A stretch of DNA of 64,000 nucleotides, from positions 1 through 64,000 of the forward strand of contig CAKSCV010000015.1 of NCBI GenBank assembly GCA_934444645.1, in the 5' to 3' direction. The DNA is from an uncultured Eubacteriales bacterium (lineage in GTDB: Bacteria; Bacillota; Clostridia; Oscillospirales; CAG-382). The notes below the pieces were generated by a model, which saw nothing but the letters and a program-made list of their open reading frames with translations, had not been told where the DNA came from and searched no databases. Every line of letters begins with the position of its first letter. Positions within the stretch are counted from its first letter, which is position 1. Position numbers and translations under genes: made by a program. Positions 32,254-40,099 of this stretch are shown here, in pieces.

Positions 32254-33651
32254 TTATTTCAAAAGCTGTCTGAAGTTCCGAATGCGGTCAAACACCGCAT
32301 AATTGGCATCATGGTAGCTTGCCGCGCCATACCATCCGACACGGCACTGAAAGAGAATATCCTCGTTTTCCATAAAGTAATCCACGTATTGAAAACCGAT
32401 TTTTTGCGGATCCTCGTCGGACTTGTCATAGATGTCGCACGCCACGTGCCAGGTGACCATATCATAAGAATACATAAGCGACAAAAGGTTGCGGCAATGC
32501 GCATGCGCAAGGTCTCGGAAACGTGAAGCGATCGTCAGATACGCGCCGGTTTCCTTGTCGTGCAAAATCTCGAATTTCGCATAGTTCGCATAAAAATCCA
32601 TGGTTCGCACAAAGGTGAGCGGTTCCTCCGGATGCTCGGTGTCCACCCGGTAGATGATGGCCATGCCGCCGTTCGGCGTGGTTTTTGTCATATCGTACCG
32701 CATGACATCATACAGCTTTCCGTCCGGGAACACCGTCAAGGTTCCTTCGATATTGCCGGTGCTGTCTCCGGGCGGCAAGCCTTTCCAGCTCTTGTCGTAT
32801 TTGACCGGCTGCGTGACGACCCAGCTTTCGGGATTTAACAGATCCGCATCAACCGGTGCGGATAAGACTGCCGGCGCATGATAGCCTCTCTCCCACTGTC
32901 CCCACTCCACCGTATACCAAATGCGCCCCTGATACTCGACGACCGGTTCCGGGTTGCACTGCCATCCGCTTTCACCGTTTTTGCCGCCCGAGCCGCGGAA
33001 CAAAACCGTCGGCGCACTCCAGGTCTTGCCGCCGTCTTCGGAGCAGCCGATTTGCAGGTCGCCGTATTCGGTCGATGCGCCGAACATATACAGCTTGCCG
33101 TGGTGGATAAACAGTTTTCCCCAAAAGCACGGAAACAGCTCCGCAAGATGCGTCCAATGCACGCCGTCATCGTCCGAACGGAAAATCAAGGTAAGATTCT
33201 GCGGATACCGAGTTTGATATAGATCCATGGAAGCAAGCAAGAAGCCGTCGGGATGCCGCACAAGCGACGGACTGCACAGATAGCGGCCGGAAAACGCATA
33301 GATCTCATCGTCCGGATGCAGGTAATTGATCACATAGCTGTCGCCGATTCCCTCTCCGGTCCGCACAAGCCGCTCACGGCTCTTTTTCCCGTTTTCACAT
33401 ACATAAAACGCATAATCCGTCGCATCATCCAGCTCCCTTACGGTAAACGTCCGTCCGGTCATCCTGCCGACGCACGTAAATTCCGTTTCCGAACGCTTGC
33501 GCAGATACACCTCAAAAGCGGTGTCCGGATATTCCTTCGTATCAAATGTAAAACCGCCCGCAAACGGTGCGATACGGCATATATAAATATCGCCCGACGC
33601 ATAAAACAACGGCTTATAGCGCTCATAGCCCCAAGAAGTATGTGGTTTCAT
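32254..33651 (-). CDS. Asp-box (BNR) protein, sialidase-fold, cytoplasmic
   Basis: The 465-residue protein lacks a signal peptide. It carries two Asp-box motifs, SDDDGVHWTH and SEDGGKTWSAP, in the middle of the chain, typical of the six-bladed propeller of sialidases and related exo-glycosidases. An N-terminal fibronectin-like stretch precedes the propeller. The characteristic sialidase FRIP motif and arginine triad are not obvious, so calling it a sialidase would be too strong; other GH families also use Asp-box propellers. GGGAG lies 8 bases before the ATG. It has its own minus-strand promoter at 33717-33745 and no partner gene. Confidence 0.65.
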   Translation of the reverse strand: MKPHTSWGYERYKPLFYASGDIYICRIAPFAGGFTFDTKEYPDTAFEVYLRKRSETEFTCVGRMTGRTFTVRELDDATDYAFYVCENGKKSRERLVRTGEGIGDSYVINYLHPDDEIYAFSGRYLCSPSLVRHPDGFLLASMDLYQTRYPQNLTLIFRSDDDGVHWTHLAELFPCFWGKLFIHHGKLYMFGASTEYGDLQIGCSEDGGKTWSAPTVLFRGSGGKNGESGWQCNPEPVVEYQGRIWYTVEWGQWERGYHAPAVLSAPVDADLLNPESWVVTQPVKYDKSWKGLPPGDSTGNIEGTLTVFPDGKLYDVMRYDMTKTTPNGGMAIIYRVDTEHPEEPLTFVRTMDFYANYAKFEILHDKETGAYLTIASRFRDLAHAHCRNLLSLMYSYDMVTWHVACDIYDKSDEDPQKIGFQYVDYFMENEDILFQCRVGWYGAASYHDANYAVFDRIRNFRQLLK

Positions 33652-33716
33652 AGCGATTTCTCCCTTCTGTTTTTAGATTTTTAAGGTTGATTGCCGCCGA
33701 CATTTTCCTTGCCTTT

Positions 33717-33745
33717 ACCTTACCACACAAAAACGTCTCTGTCAA
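33717..33745 (-). promoter_or_regulatory. Promoter of the Asp-box protein gene
   Basis: On the minus strand TTGACA (33740-33745) and a weak -10 TAAGGT (33717-33722) are spaced 17 bases apart, about 65 bases before the start codon. Confidence 0.55.
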
Positions 33746-33929
33746 TAGAATAATCGAATAAAGCAATTTTGTTATCAGGCAAAGAGTCCCGTTATGGGCA
33801 AAAAAATTCCGGTCGATCGGGTCATATAAATAAAAAACAGCTTGAAAAGATTCAACGGTATGGAGGCTTCGAGACGGATTTTTAAATGTTGTGCAAAATG
33901 CCGAATTTTCTGAAGTTATCTGAAAAGTA

Positions 33930-33958
33930 TTGACGAAATAGAAAAAGTACTATACAAT
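33930..33958 (+). promoter_or_regulatory. Promoter of the PepSY/SLH protein, with a 320-base leader
   Basis: TTGACG (33930-33935) and TACAAT (33953-33958) are spaced 17 bases apart. The start codon is 327 bases downstream. The leader contains a possible stem between ACGGAAAA (34011) and TTTTCCGT (near 34061) and a short reading frame at 34196-34279. No known riboswitch consensus was recognised. Confidence 0.6.
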
Positions 33959-34195
33959 ATATTTGCAGAAGAGTATTATATGGAAAGGGCTTGGCAAGTA
34001 TGAAGCGACGACGGAAAAGCAATACATACATTTACTCGCGGCATAGGCGTAGATTTGCCTTTTTCCGTTATTCGTTCGCGGGTGTTTATTAAGGTGTGTT
34101 CGTTTTCAAAGCATTTTGAAATCGGGCTCACCTTTTTCGTTTTTTACGCCGAAAATACAATAAAGGACTACATCCCCGAAAGGAGCGTGCAGCCT

Positions 34196-34279
34196 ATGAA
34201 AGAAAAAATCGCCGGATGCTCGTGCTCCGGCATAAACAGAAAGCTGCAAAACGACATTAACCCGCAAGTAAGGAGGTAA
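34196..34279 (+). CDS. Possible 27-aa leader peptide upstream of the PepSY/SLH gene
   Basis: ATG at 34196 follows GAAAGGAG by about 10 bases and reads MKEKIAGCSCSGINRKLQND to a TAA at 34277. That stop lies inside the AAGGAGGTAA ribosome binding site of the next gene, which starts 6 bases later. This spacing would allow translational coupling. It may equally be chance, since a GCCGGA / TCCGGC hairpin occupies part of the same sequence. Confidence 0.35.
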   Translation: MKEKIAGCSCSGINRKLQNDINPQVRR

Positions 34280-34285
34280 CTGTTT

Positions 34286-36811
34286 ATGAAAATCAAAATG
34301 TTTAAACCGATTTCAGTTTTGCTTTGCCTTGCAATGCTGATTTCGCTGATACCGATGACGGCCTTTGCAGACGCGTCAAAGGCTGTAAAGATTACGGATG
34401 AATCGAAGGCTGAAAAGATCACAGAAGAAGTAATTTCAGAGGAGTTAAAACCTGAAAAGATCACAGAGGAAACAACATCTGAAAAGGTTTCAGAGGAAAC
34501 AACTGCCGAAAAGAGTTCAGCGGAAGCAGATTCCGCGAAGATTACAAAAGATTCGGATTCGGAAAAAATCACAGAGGAAGCAATATTTATCTCTTTGGAT
34601 GAGGCCAAAGAAATTGCACTGAAGGACGCAGGGCTTGACAGAAACAAGCAAAAAATAACGTTCACCAAAGAGATATTGAGCCGTAATAAAGGCAGACCCT
34701 GCTATCTGTTGGATTTTTATACCGGAGAAAATCAGTATCACTATGAAATTGACGCCAAGACGGGAGAAGTCATCTACGGCCGAAAATACATCCTGCTTAC
34801 CGAAGCCAAAAAGATTGCCCTTGATGATGCCGGCTGCACCGAAAAGGTTGCCTTTACCGACGAAGAGTTGGTAGACGGCGGCATTAAAACGCCCTATTAT
34901 CTGCTTGTCTTTTCAGATACAAAAACACGCTGGACTTACCGAATCAATGCGGTAAGCGGCGATATACTCGGAAAGAAAGTGGAGACTATCGTCGCGGCGG
35001 ATCTAATCTCTTTGGAAAAAGCAAAGTCAATCGCACTTAAAGACGCCGGTCTTGTTGAAAATGCGGAAAAGATTGTGTTCACCAAGGAGGAGCTGATCCG
35101 CAATCAAGGCAAGCCCTATTACCTGTTGGAGTTTTACACCGGTAAATATCAGTATCACTATGAGATTGACGCAAAAACGGGCGACATTATCTACGGCAGA
35201 AGATATATTCTGCTTGCCGACGCAAAAAGGATTGCCGTTGATGACGCCGAGTGTACGGAAAGGGTTACCTTTACCGAAGAAGAATTGGTTGACGGCGGTA
35301 TTAAAACACCGTATTATCTGCTTGTCTTTGCAGACAATGAGACGCAGTGGACATACCGAATCAATGCGATAAGCGGCTCTGTGATGGGAAAGCATATTGA
35401 GAACATAGGCGAAGCAGATTTCATTTCCTTGGAGGAAGCAAAGAAAATTGCACTCAAGGGTGCAGGGCTTGACGAATACGCACAAAAGATCGTGTTCACC
35501 AAAACCGAGCTGAACCGCAATCAAGGCAAGCCCTATTACCTGTTGGAGTTTTACACTGGTAAATATCAGTATCACTATGAGATTGACGCAAAAACGGGCG
35601 ACATTATCTACGGCAGAAGATATATTCTTCTTTCCGACGCAAAAAAGATTGCCGTTGATGATGCCGGCTGCACCGAAAGGGTTACCTTTTTGGAGGAAGA
35701 ATTGGTAGACGGCGGCATCAAAACGCCTTACTACCGGCTCGTGTTTGCCGACAGGAAAACACAGTGGACATACCGAATCAATGCGGTAAGCGGCGATATA
35801 CTGGAAAAGAAACACAAAGATATCAGTGAGCCGGCTTATATCTCTTTGGAGGAAGCAAAAAAGATTGCACTGAAGGACGCGGGGCTTGACAAATACGCGC
35901 AAAAAATTGTATTCACCAAAGCCGAGCTTATTCGCAGCCTAAACAGCCCCTGCTACCTGTTTGAGTTTTACACCGGCAAAAACCAGTATCACTATGAGAT
36001 TGACGCAAAAACGGGAGAGATTATCTACGGCAGAAAATACATTCTGCTTTCCGACGCAAAAAAGATTGCCGTTGACGATGCCGGCTGCACCGACAGGGTA
36101 ACTTTCTTGGAGGAAGAATTGGTAGACGGCGGTATTAAAACGCCTTATTATCATCTCGTCTTTGCGGACAATAGGACGCAATGGACATACCGAATCAATG
36201 CGGTAACGGGCAGCGTACTCAAAAAGAAACAAAAGGACATCCAGGTGAAACCCGACATCGAGTGGGAAAATCCGTTCGGCGATGTTAAGAAAAAAGACTG
36301 GTTTTACTTTTCGGTGAAATTCGCATATGATTTTGGCTTGATGAAGGGCACCACCGAGATGGAATTTTCACCGGACTCTTTTGTGACCAGAGCAATGTTT
36401 GTCATGATCCTCTACCGTATGGAAAAAGAACCGCAAGCCGGCGACTCCGTGTTTGTGGACGTTGAAATCGGCGGTTATTACGGCAAGGCAATAGCATGGG
36501 CAAATGCAAACGGCATTGTTTCCGGCGTTTCCAAAGACCGTTTTGCGCCGAACGATCCGATCACCCGTGAACAGATGGCAACAATCCTTTACCGCTATGC
36601 AGATTTCAAAGGATATGACGTAGAATCAAACGGCAATACGGCATATACGGACAGCGCTTCTATCTCCGGCTATGCGAGAAACGCTGTAAGCTGGGCGGCT
36701 GCAAACATGCTTATGAAAGGCAATGACGACGGCAGCTTTTTGCCGAATGCAAACACAACAAGAGCACAGGCAGCAGCTGTATTTACCCGTATGATTGAAA
36801 ATCTGGAATAA
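34286..36811 (+). CDS. Secreted PepSY-repeat protein with C-terminal SLH domains
   Basis: The 841-residue exported protein starts with a signal peptide (MKIKMFKPISVLLCLAMLIS, then LIPMTAFAD) and a low-complexity segment rich in Glu/Lys/Thr/Ser (about residues 30-98, EKITEE-like units). Then come four tandem units of exactly 139 residues (starts at bases 34586, 35003, 35420 and 35837). Each holds two PepSY domains: ISLEEAKKIALKDAG...YEIDAKTGDIIYGR and ILLSDAKKIAVDDAG...YRINAVSGDIL. Three SLH domains close the protein (about 655-841) and anchor it to the wall. PepSY domains are thought to inhibit or chaperone secreted peptidases, so an S-layer-displayed peptidase inhibitor is a reasonable guess. 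AAGGAGG precedes the ATG. Confidence 0.88.
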   Translation: MKIKMFKPISVLLCLAMLISLIPMTAFADASKAVKITDESKAEKITEEVISEELKPEKITEETTSEKVSEETTAEKSSAEADSAKITKDSDSEKITEEAIFISLDEAKEIALKDAGLDRNKQKITFTKEILSRNKGRPCYLLDFYTGENQYHYEIDAKTGEVIYGRKYILLTEAKKIALDDAGCTEKVAFTDEELVDGGIKTPYYLLVFSDTKTRWTYRINAVSGDILGKKVETIVAADLISLEKAKSIALKDAGLVENAEKIVFTKEELIRNQGKPYYLLEFYTGKYQYHYEIDAKTGDIIYGRRYILLADAKRIAVDDAECTERVTFTEEELVDGGIKTPYYLLVFADNETQWTYRINAISGSVMGKHIENIGEADFISLEEAKKIALKGAGLDEYAQKIVFTKTELNRNQGKPYYLLEFYTGKYQYHYEIDAKTGDIIYGRRYILLSDAKKIAVDDAGCTERVTFLEEELVDGGIKTPYYRLVFADRKTQWTYRINAVSGDILEKKHKDISEPAYISLEEAKKIALKDAGLDKYAQKIVFTKAELIRSLNSPCYLFEFYTGKNQYHYEIDAKTGEIIYGRKYILLSDAKKIAVDDAGCTDRVTFLEEELVDGGIKTPYYHLVFADNRTQWTYRINAVTGSVLKKKQKDIQVKPDIEWENPFGDVKKKDWFYFSVKFAYDFGLMKGTTEMEFSPDSFVTRAMFVMILYRMEKEPQAGDSVFVDVEIGGYYGKAIAWANANGIVSGVSKDRFAPNDPITREQMATILYRYADFKGYDVESNGNTAYTDSASISGYARNAVSWAAANMLMKGNDDGSFLPNANTTRAQAAAVFTRMIENLE
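34586..36253 (+). repeat. Four tandem 417-bp repeats encoding PepSY pairs
   Basis: Unit starts fall at 34586, 35003, 35420 and 35837, each exactly 417 bases apart. Units 2 and 3 are almost identical in DNA over about 105 bases (near 35108-35216 and 35525-35633), including silent positions, which suggests recent duplication or gene conversion. Confidence 0.9.
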
Positions 36812-36867
36812 AAACCGGCTTAACATAGGGGAAATTTTTCAACCTGCAAAGAGCTGTTGCAAAACGA

Positions 36868-37045
36868 TGCGCAAGCATTGGCGCATAACACTGTTTGCGC
36901 ACATCCCCTTAAAGGGCAGCCGCTTCGGCTGCCCTCAGAATCCAGAGAACCCCGCCTGAAAATGGTGGGGTTCTCTGGATTCCACTCGCTAAGCGAGTGG
37001 TATCATATGCCAAAAAGAGCATTGAAATTTGTGGTTTCAATGCTC
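36868..37045. repeat. Cluster of five hairpins in the 326-base gap after the PepSY/SLH gene
   Basis: In order: TGCGCAA / TTGCGCA (36868-36901); AGGGCAGCCG / CGGCTGCCCT (36913-36935); a perfect 16-bp stem GAATCCAGAGAACCCC / GGGGTTCTCTGGATTC (36938-36982); CCACTCGCT / AGCGAGTGG (36982-37000); and GAGCATTGAAA / TTTCAATGCTC (37017-37045). No coding sequence is apparent. The pattern resembles a REP- or MITE-like dispersed element; the last stem also works as a terminator. Confidence 0.7.
37012..37045 (-). terminator. Terminator for the solute-binding lipoprotein gene
   Basis: The 11-bp stem GAGCATTGAAA / TTTCAATGCTC is followed on the minus strand directly by TTTTT. On the plus strand a TTTTTT tract lies a few bases further, so it may also stop plus-strand transcripts. 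Confidence 0.75.
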
Positions 37046-37137
37046 TGATACGTTTTTTATTTAATTTTTAGCTTTCTTCGGTTTTCTCCAAGCATTTTAC
37101 AAGCTTGGATCGGAAGAGATGTTTTATTTGTTGCGGT

Positions 37138-38601
37138 TTATTCAAGACCGGCGTAATCGCGGTTAAATTCCGCAAGCTTGACTTTTGCTGCCGTTTCGCC
37201 TGCCGCATAATAGGAGGCGAAATCGTGGTTGGTGGAATTGGCAAGATCAAAGCCGCAGGACTGGAAGGTGCCGCCCGCAACATAGCCGATATCGTACACA
37301 CGGCTTGCACGGATGATATCGATCATTTCTTCGGATTCCTCATCGCGCGCATATTTGCTCTTCAAGGATTTCTCGTAGAACGCCGGGATAACATCGCGCG
37401 AACCGATAGCGCAGAGTGCTTCCGTGATGGCGCCGGTACGCTCCACATCGCTGACGGTGATCGGAATGACAAGAAGGTGCGATCCGCCGTTGGTCGCCGT
37501 GGCATATACATCGTCTTCGTCGAATTTCGGATACGGGAGAATGCCGAAATCGTCGTCCATATTACGCAGCGTCTGTGCATGGCGAAGTTCGGTATCGGTG
37601 AACATGGCTCTGCCTTCAGAAAACATTTTGCTGCCCTTATAGCCGTTGGTGCGGTTAAAGATAATGCAGGACTCATTGTTGAGAAGACTGAAATATTCGT
37701 CGTAGATCTCAACCGTTTTGGTGGAATACAGCGTCAGCTCAAGCTCGCCTTCGTCGTTTTTATTGTAGATCTTCTGGCCGCCGGTATAAAGAATGTTCAT
37801 CGGCGATTCCCATTCTTCGGCACGGAAGCCGTATTGGTCAACTTCGGGATCCATGACGCCGTCGCCGTTAAGGTCAGAGCCGCCCTTTTTGGCGTAATAC
37901 GCGAATTCGTCAAAGGTCCAATCGCCTTCCTTAACGCTTTCGTACGGATAGTCATAGCCATTCTCATCGAAAATGCGCTTGTTAAAAAACAAACACATGG
38001 TTGCGCCAAGACCCTCTGAGGAAATATCGCCGTCAAGCACATACAGCTTGCCGTTGATATTGCAGCTGTCGGTGATGTCCTGTGTCCACCAGGGTTTATC
38101 GAGATGGATGGATTTAATGTCGTTATAGTTCACGGCCGCGCCCTGGATGGCATACACAAAAGCGGCACGGGAATGGGCAAAAATAAGGTCGTAGGCATCA
38201 TCGCCGGCAAGAATCGAGTTGAGCGCGTCGATTTCATAGTTGGAATCGCTTGATTCAGAAACGGTGATGGTGATGCCGTAGCGTTCCTCAACCTCCTTGT
38301 TGCGCTTATAGGTCGCGCTTTCCACGAGGTCTTCGGAATCCTCTTCAAGATACTGGTCGCTGACCTTTCCCTTGCGCACGAGCATACGGTAGTTGTAGCC
38401 GTCGTAACGGTCGGTGGAAAGGTCGGACGTGTAGTCAATTTGGGGTTCATCGTCCGTTTTGTCCGCTTCGTCCGGTTTGTTCGGGTCTGTCACGGTGATA
38501 TCGGGGTTTGTGTCGGGTGTTTTGGTGTCTTCCTTGTCGCAAGCCGCAAACGTCAGCACGGCACAGGCGGCAAGCAAAGCTGCAAGCAGCTTTTTGAGCA
38601 T
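37138..38601 (-). CDS. ABC transporter solute-binding lipoprotein
   Basis: The 487-residue exported lipoprotein has signal peptide MLKKLLAALLAACAVLTFAA with lipobox Cys21, then an acidic Asp/Thr/Pro linker. The rest fits the family 1-type sugar-binding proteins of Clostridia: RNKEVEERYGITITV, the ligand region NINGKLYVLDGDISS, the calcium-like loop SDLNGDGVMDPEVDQYGF, and a typical end YDIGYVAGG...DFASYYAAGE. It should capture an oligosaccharide at the outer membrane face for an ABC importer. No permease or ATPase genes are nearby, so it is an orphan that must use components encoded elsewhere. GGAGG precedes the ATG. Confidence 0.85.
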   Translation of the reverse strand: MLKKLLAALLAACAVLTFAACDKEDTKTPDTNPDITVTDPNKPDEADKTDDEPQIDYTSDLSTDRYDGYNYRMLVRKGKVSDQYLEEDSEDLVESATYKRNKEVEERYGITITVSESSDSNYEIDALNSILAGDDAYDLIFAHSRAAFVYAIQGAAVNYNDIKSIHLDKPWWTQDITDSCNINGKLYVLDGDISSEGLGATMCLFFNKRIFDENGYDYPYESVKEGDWTFDEFAYYAKKGGSDLNGDGVMDPEVDQYGFRAEEWESPMNILYTGGQKIYNKNDEGELELTLYSTKTVEIYDEYFSLLNNESCIIFNRTNGYKGSKMFSEGRAMFTDTELRHAQTLRNMDDDFGILPYPKFDEDDVYATATNGGSHLLVIPITVSDVERTGAITEALCAIGSRDVIPAFYEKSLKSKYARDEESEEMIDIIRASRVYDIGYVAGGTFQSCGFDLANSTNHDFASYYAAGETAAKVKLAEFNRDYAGLE

Positions 38602-38646
38602 AGTGGCTCCTCCTTTTGCTTTTCTTTTTGGTTTATGCTATATTAA

Positions 38647-38683
38647 CACATTTTTCCCGCGGAATATTTTCGCAAAAAATGTG
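38647..38683. promoter_or_regulatory. Palindrome upstream of the solute-binding protein gene
   Basis: Arms CACATTTTT (38647-38655) and AAAAATGTG (38675-38683) are 19 bases apart and lie directly downstream of a minus-strand TATAAT (38684-38689), so they cover the expected transcription start. This suggests an operator for the lipoprotein gene. The matching -35 is poor. Confidence 0.45.
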
Positions 38684-38720
38684 ATTATAACCGAGAAAAT
38701 GCATATACTGTGGATATCCG

Positions 38721-39923
38721 TTACGCAAGCACGCGTAATTTCAGAGCTTCGGCATCTAACGCACGGCATTTTTCGTCGATCTCCCGTTCCGAGCGTTTTC
38801 CGGTGAAGAACACACGGTTTTCGCCGCGCGTCTGCACGGTCGTTTGGCTTCCGAAAACCGCTTTGACGGTTTCTTCGCTTGCCGCGGTGCGGATAAGACA
38901 ATCGGTCACATGATCGCTGATATCGCCTAAAAACGTGGCTTCTTTATTCTTCCAGCCGATGGTCTTGCGGCAATCGCGGATGACATCCAGCACATCCGCC
39001 ATCACGGCACTTGCCGTCGGAAGGCTTCCGGCACCTCTGCCGCAGAACAGCACATCCTCCACAATGTTGCCGACCACCAAAATGCCGTTGTACACATCGT
39101 TCACGCCGGAAAGCGCGTTGTCTTTCGGCACAAGGTGCGGTGCTGTCAGGGCATAGACCTTGCCGTCTTCGGCGCGGGCGGCGCGTCCGACAAGCTTCAC
39201 CGCATAGCCGCAGTCTTCGGCATAAGCGATGTCGTCATAGGTGATTTTCGTGATTCCTTCACAGAGAAGCCGCTCCGGGCGCACGTGCTCGCCATACGCA
39301 AGAGAGGTTAAAATGCTGATTTTCCGGCAGGTATCCGTGCCTTCAATGTCTGCCGCCGGATTGCGTTCGGCATAGCCGAGACGCTGTGCTTCGGCAAGAG
39401 CCGCATCAAAATCCGCGTGCTCCTTGGCCATTTTTGTGAGAATATAGTTGCAGGTCCCGTTCAAAATGCCGGAAACCGAACGAATGCGGTTGGCTGCAAG
39501 GCACTGCCACATGGGGCGGATGATCGGAATGCCGCCGCCGACGCTGGCTTCGAACAAGTAGCTCACGCCGTTTTGCCGGGCAATTTCAAGTAATTCCGCG
39601 CCGTAATTCGCCACCACCTCTTTGTTGGAGGTGACAACGCTTTTTCCGGCAAGCAGGGCGCGTTTGGAAAACTCATAAGCCGGATGAGAGCCGCCCATGG
39701 TTTCCACCACCAAAAAAACGTCCTCATCGTTGACGATGGTCTCAAAATCTGCCGTCACTCGGTCGCCGAGCGGGTGCTCCGGAAAGGTTCGCAAATCGAG
39801 AATGTGCTTGATATTGAGCTGTTCTCCGTCAAGACGTGCGGCAAGCTCGGAGGCATTGGTCGAAAGAACTTCGGCAACGCCCGAACCGACCACGCCGAAG
39901 CCGAGGATGGCAATATGGATCAT
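38721..39923 (-). CDS. hom: Homoserine dehydrogenase
   Basis: The 400-residue enzyme reduces aspartate semialdehyde to homoserine with NAD(P)H, the branch to threonine and methionine. It has the Rossmann motif GFGVVGSGVAEVL at residues 7-19, catalytic-domain motifs GILNGTCNYILTKM and GYAERNPAADIEGTDT, and KISILTSLAYGEHV. I chose the ATG at 39923 because MIHIAILGFG is the conserved start; another ATG lies 12 bases earlier, directly next to AAGGA. Many bacterial Hom proteins end with a roughly 80-residue ACT domain for threonine inhibition. Here only a short divergent tail follows the catalytic domain, so feedback control may be absent or altered. It has its own promoter and no amino-acid genes nearby. 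Confidence 0.93.
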   Translation of the reverse strand: MIHIAILGFGVVGSGVAEVLSTNASELAARLDGEQLNIKHILDLRTFPEHPLGDRVTADFETIVNDEDVFLVVETMGGSHPAYEFSKRALLAGKSVVTSNKEVVANYGAELLEIARQNGVSYLFEASVGGGIPIIRPMWQCLAANRIRSVSGILNGTCNYILTKMAKEHADFDAALAEAQRLGYAERNPAADIEGTDTCRKISILTSLAYGEHVRPERLLCEGITKITYDDIAYAEDCGYAVKLVGRAARAEDGKVYALTAPHLVPKDNALSGVNDVYNGILVVGNIVEDVLFCGRGAGSLPTASAVMADVLDVIRDCRKTIGWKNKEATFLGDISDHVTDCLIRTAASEETVKAVFGSQTTVQTRGENRVFFTGKRSEREIDEKCRALDAEALKLRVLA

Positions 39924-39955
39924 AATCTGGTTCATTCCTTTTTGTATGATAGAGT

Positions 39956-39984
39956 ATTATAGCACAATTCTCTTTCAAAATCAA
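39956..39984 (-). promoter_or_regulatory. Promoter of hom
   Basis: On the minus strand TTGATT (39979-39984) and TATAAT (39956-39961) are spaced 17 bases apart, about 33 bases before the start codon. Confidence 0.7.
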
Positions 39985-40099
39985 GCATTTTGACACGGAT
40001 TTCGCGCTTCTGAAAGCGAACGGTGCAAAAATTTACATTTTCAATCCTATATGCACAGAAAACATTCCAAAATCCACTTTTTTCACAAAGGAGAGCGCC

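Noticed and set aside
33965..34195. A cyclic-di-GMP or other known riboswitch in the leader of the PepSY/SLH gene
   Set aside because: None of the conserved cores that I know was found; only weak stems are visible.
37108..37118. An 11-base match (GATCGGAAGAG) to the common Illumina adapter
   Set aside because: The match is short and partial, and the flanking sequence continues smoothly into the lipoprotein gene, so an assembly artefact is not supported.
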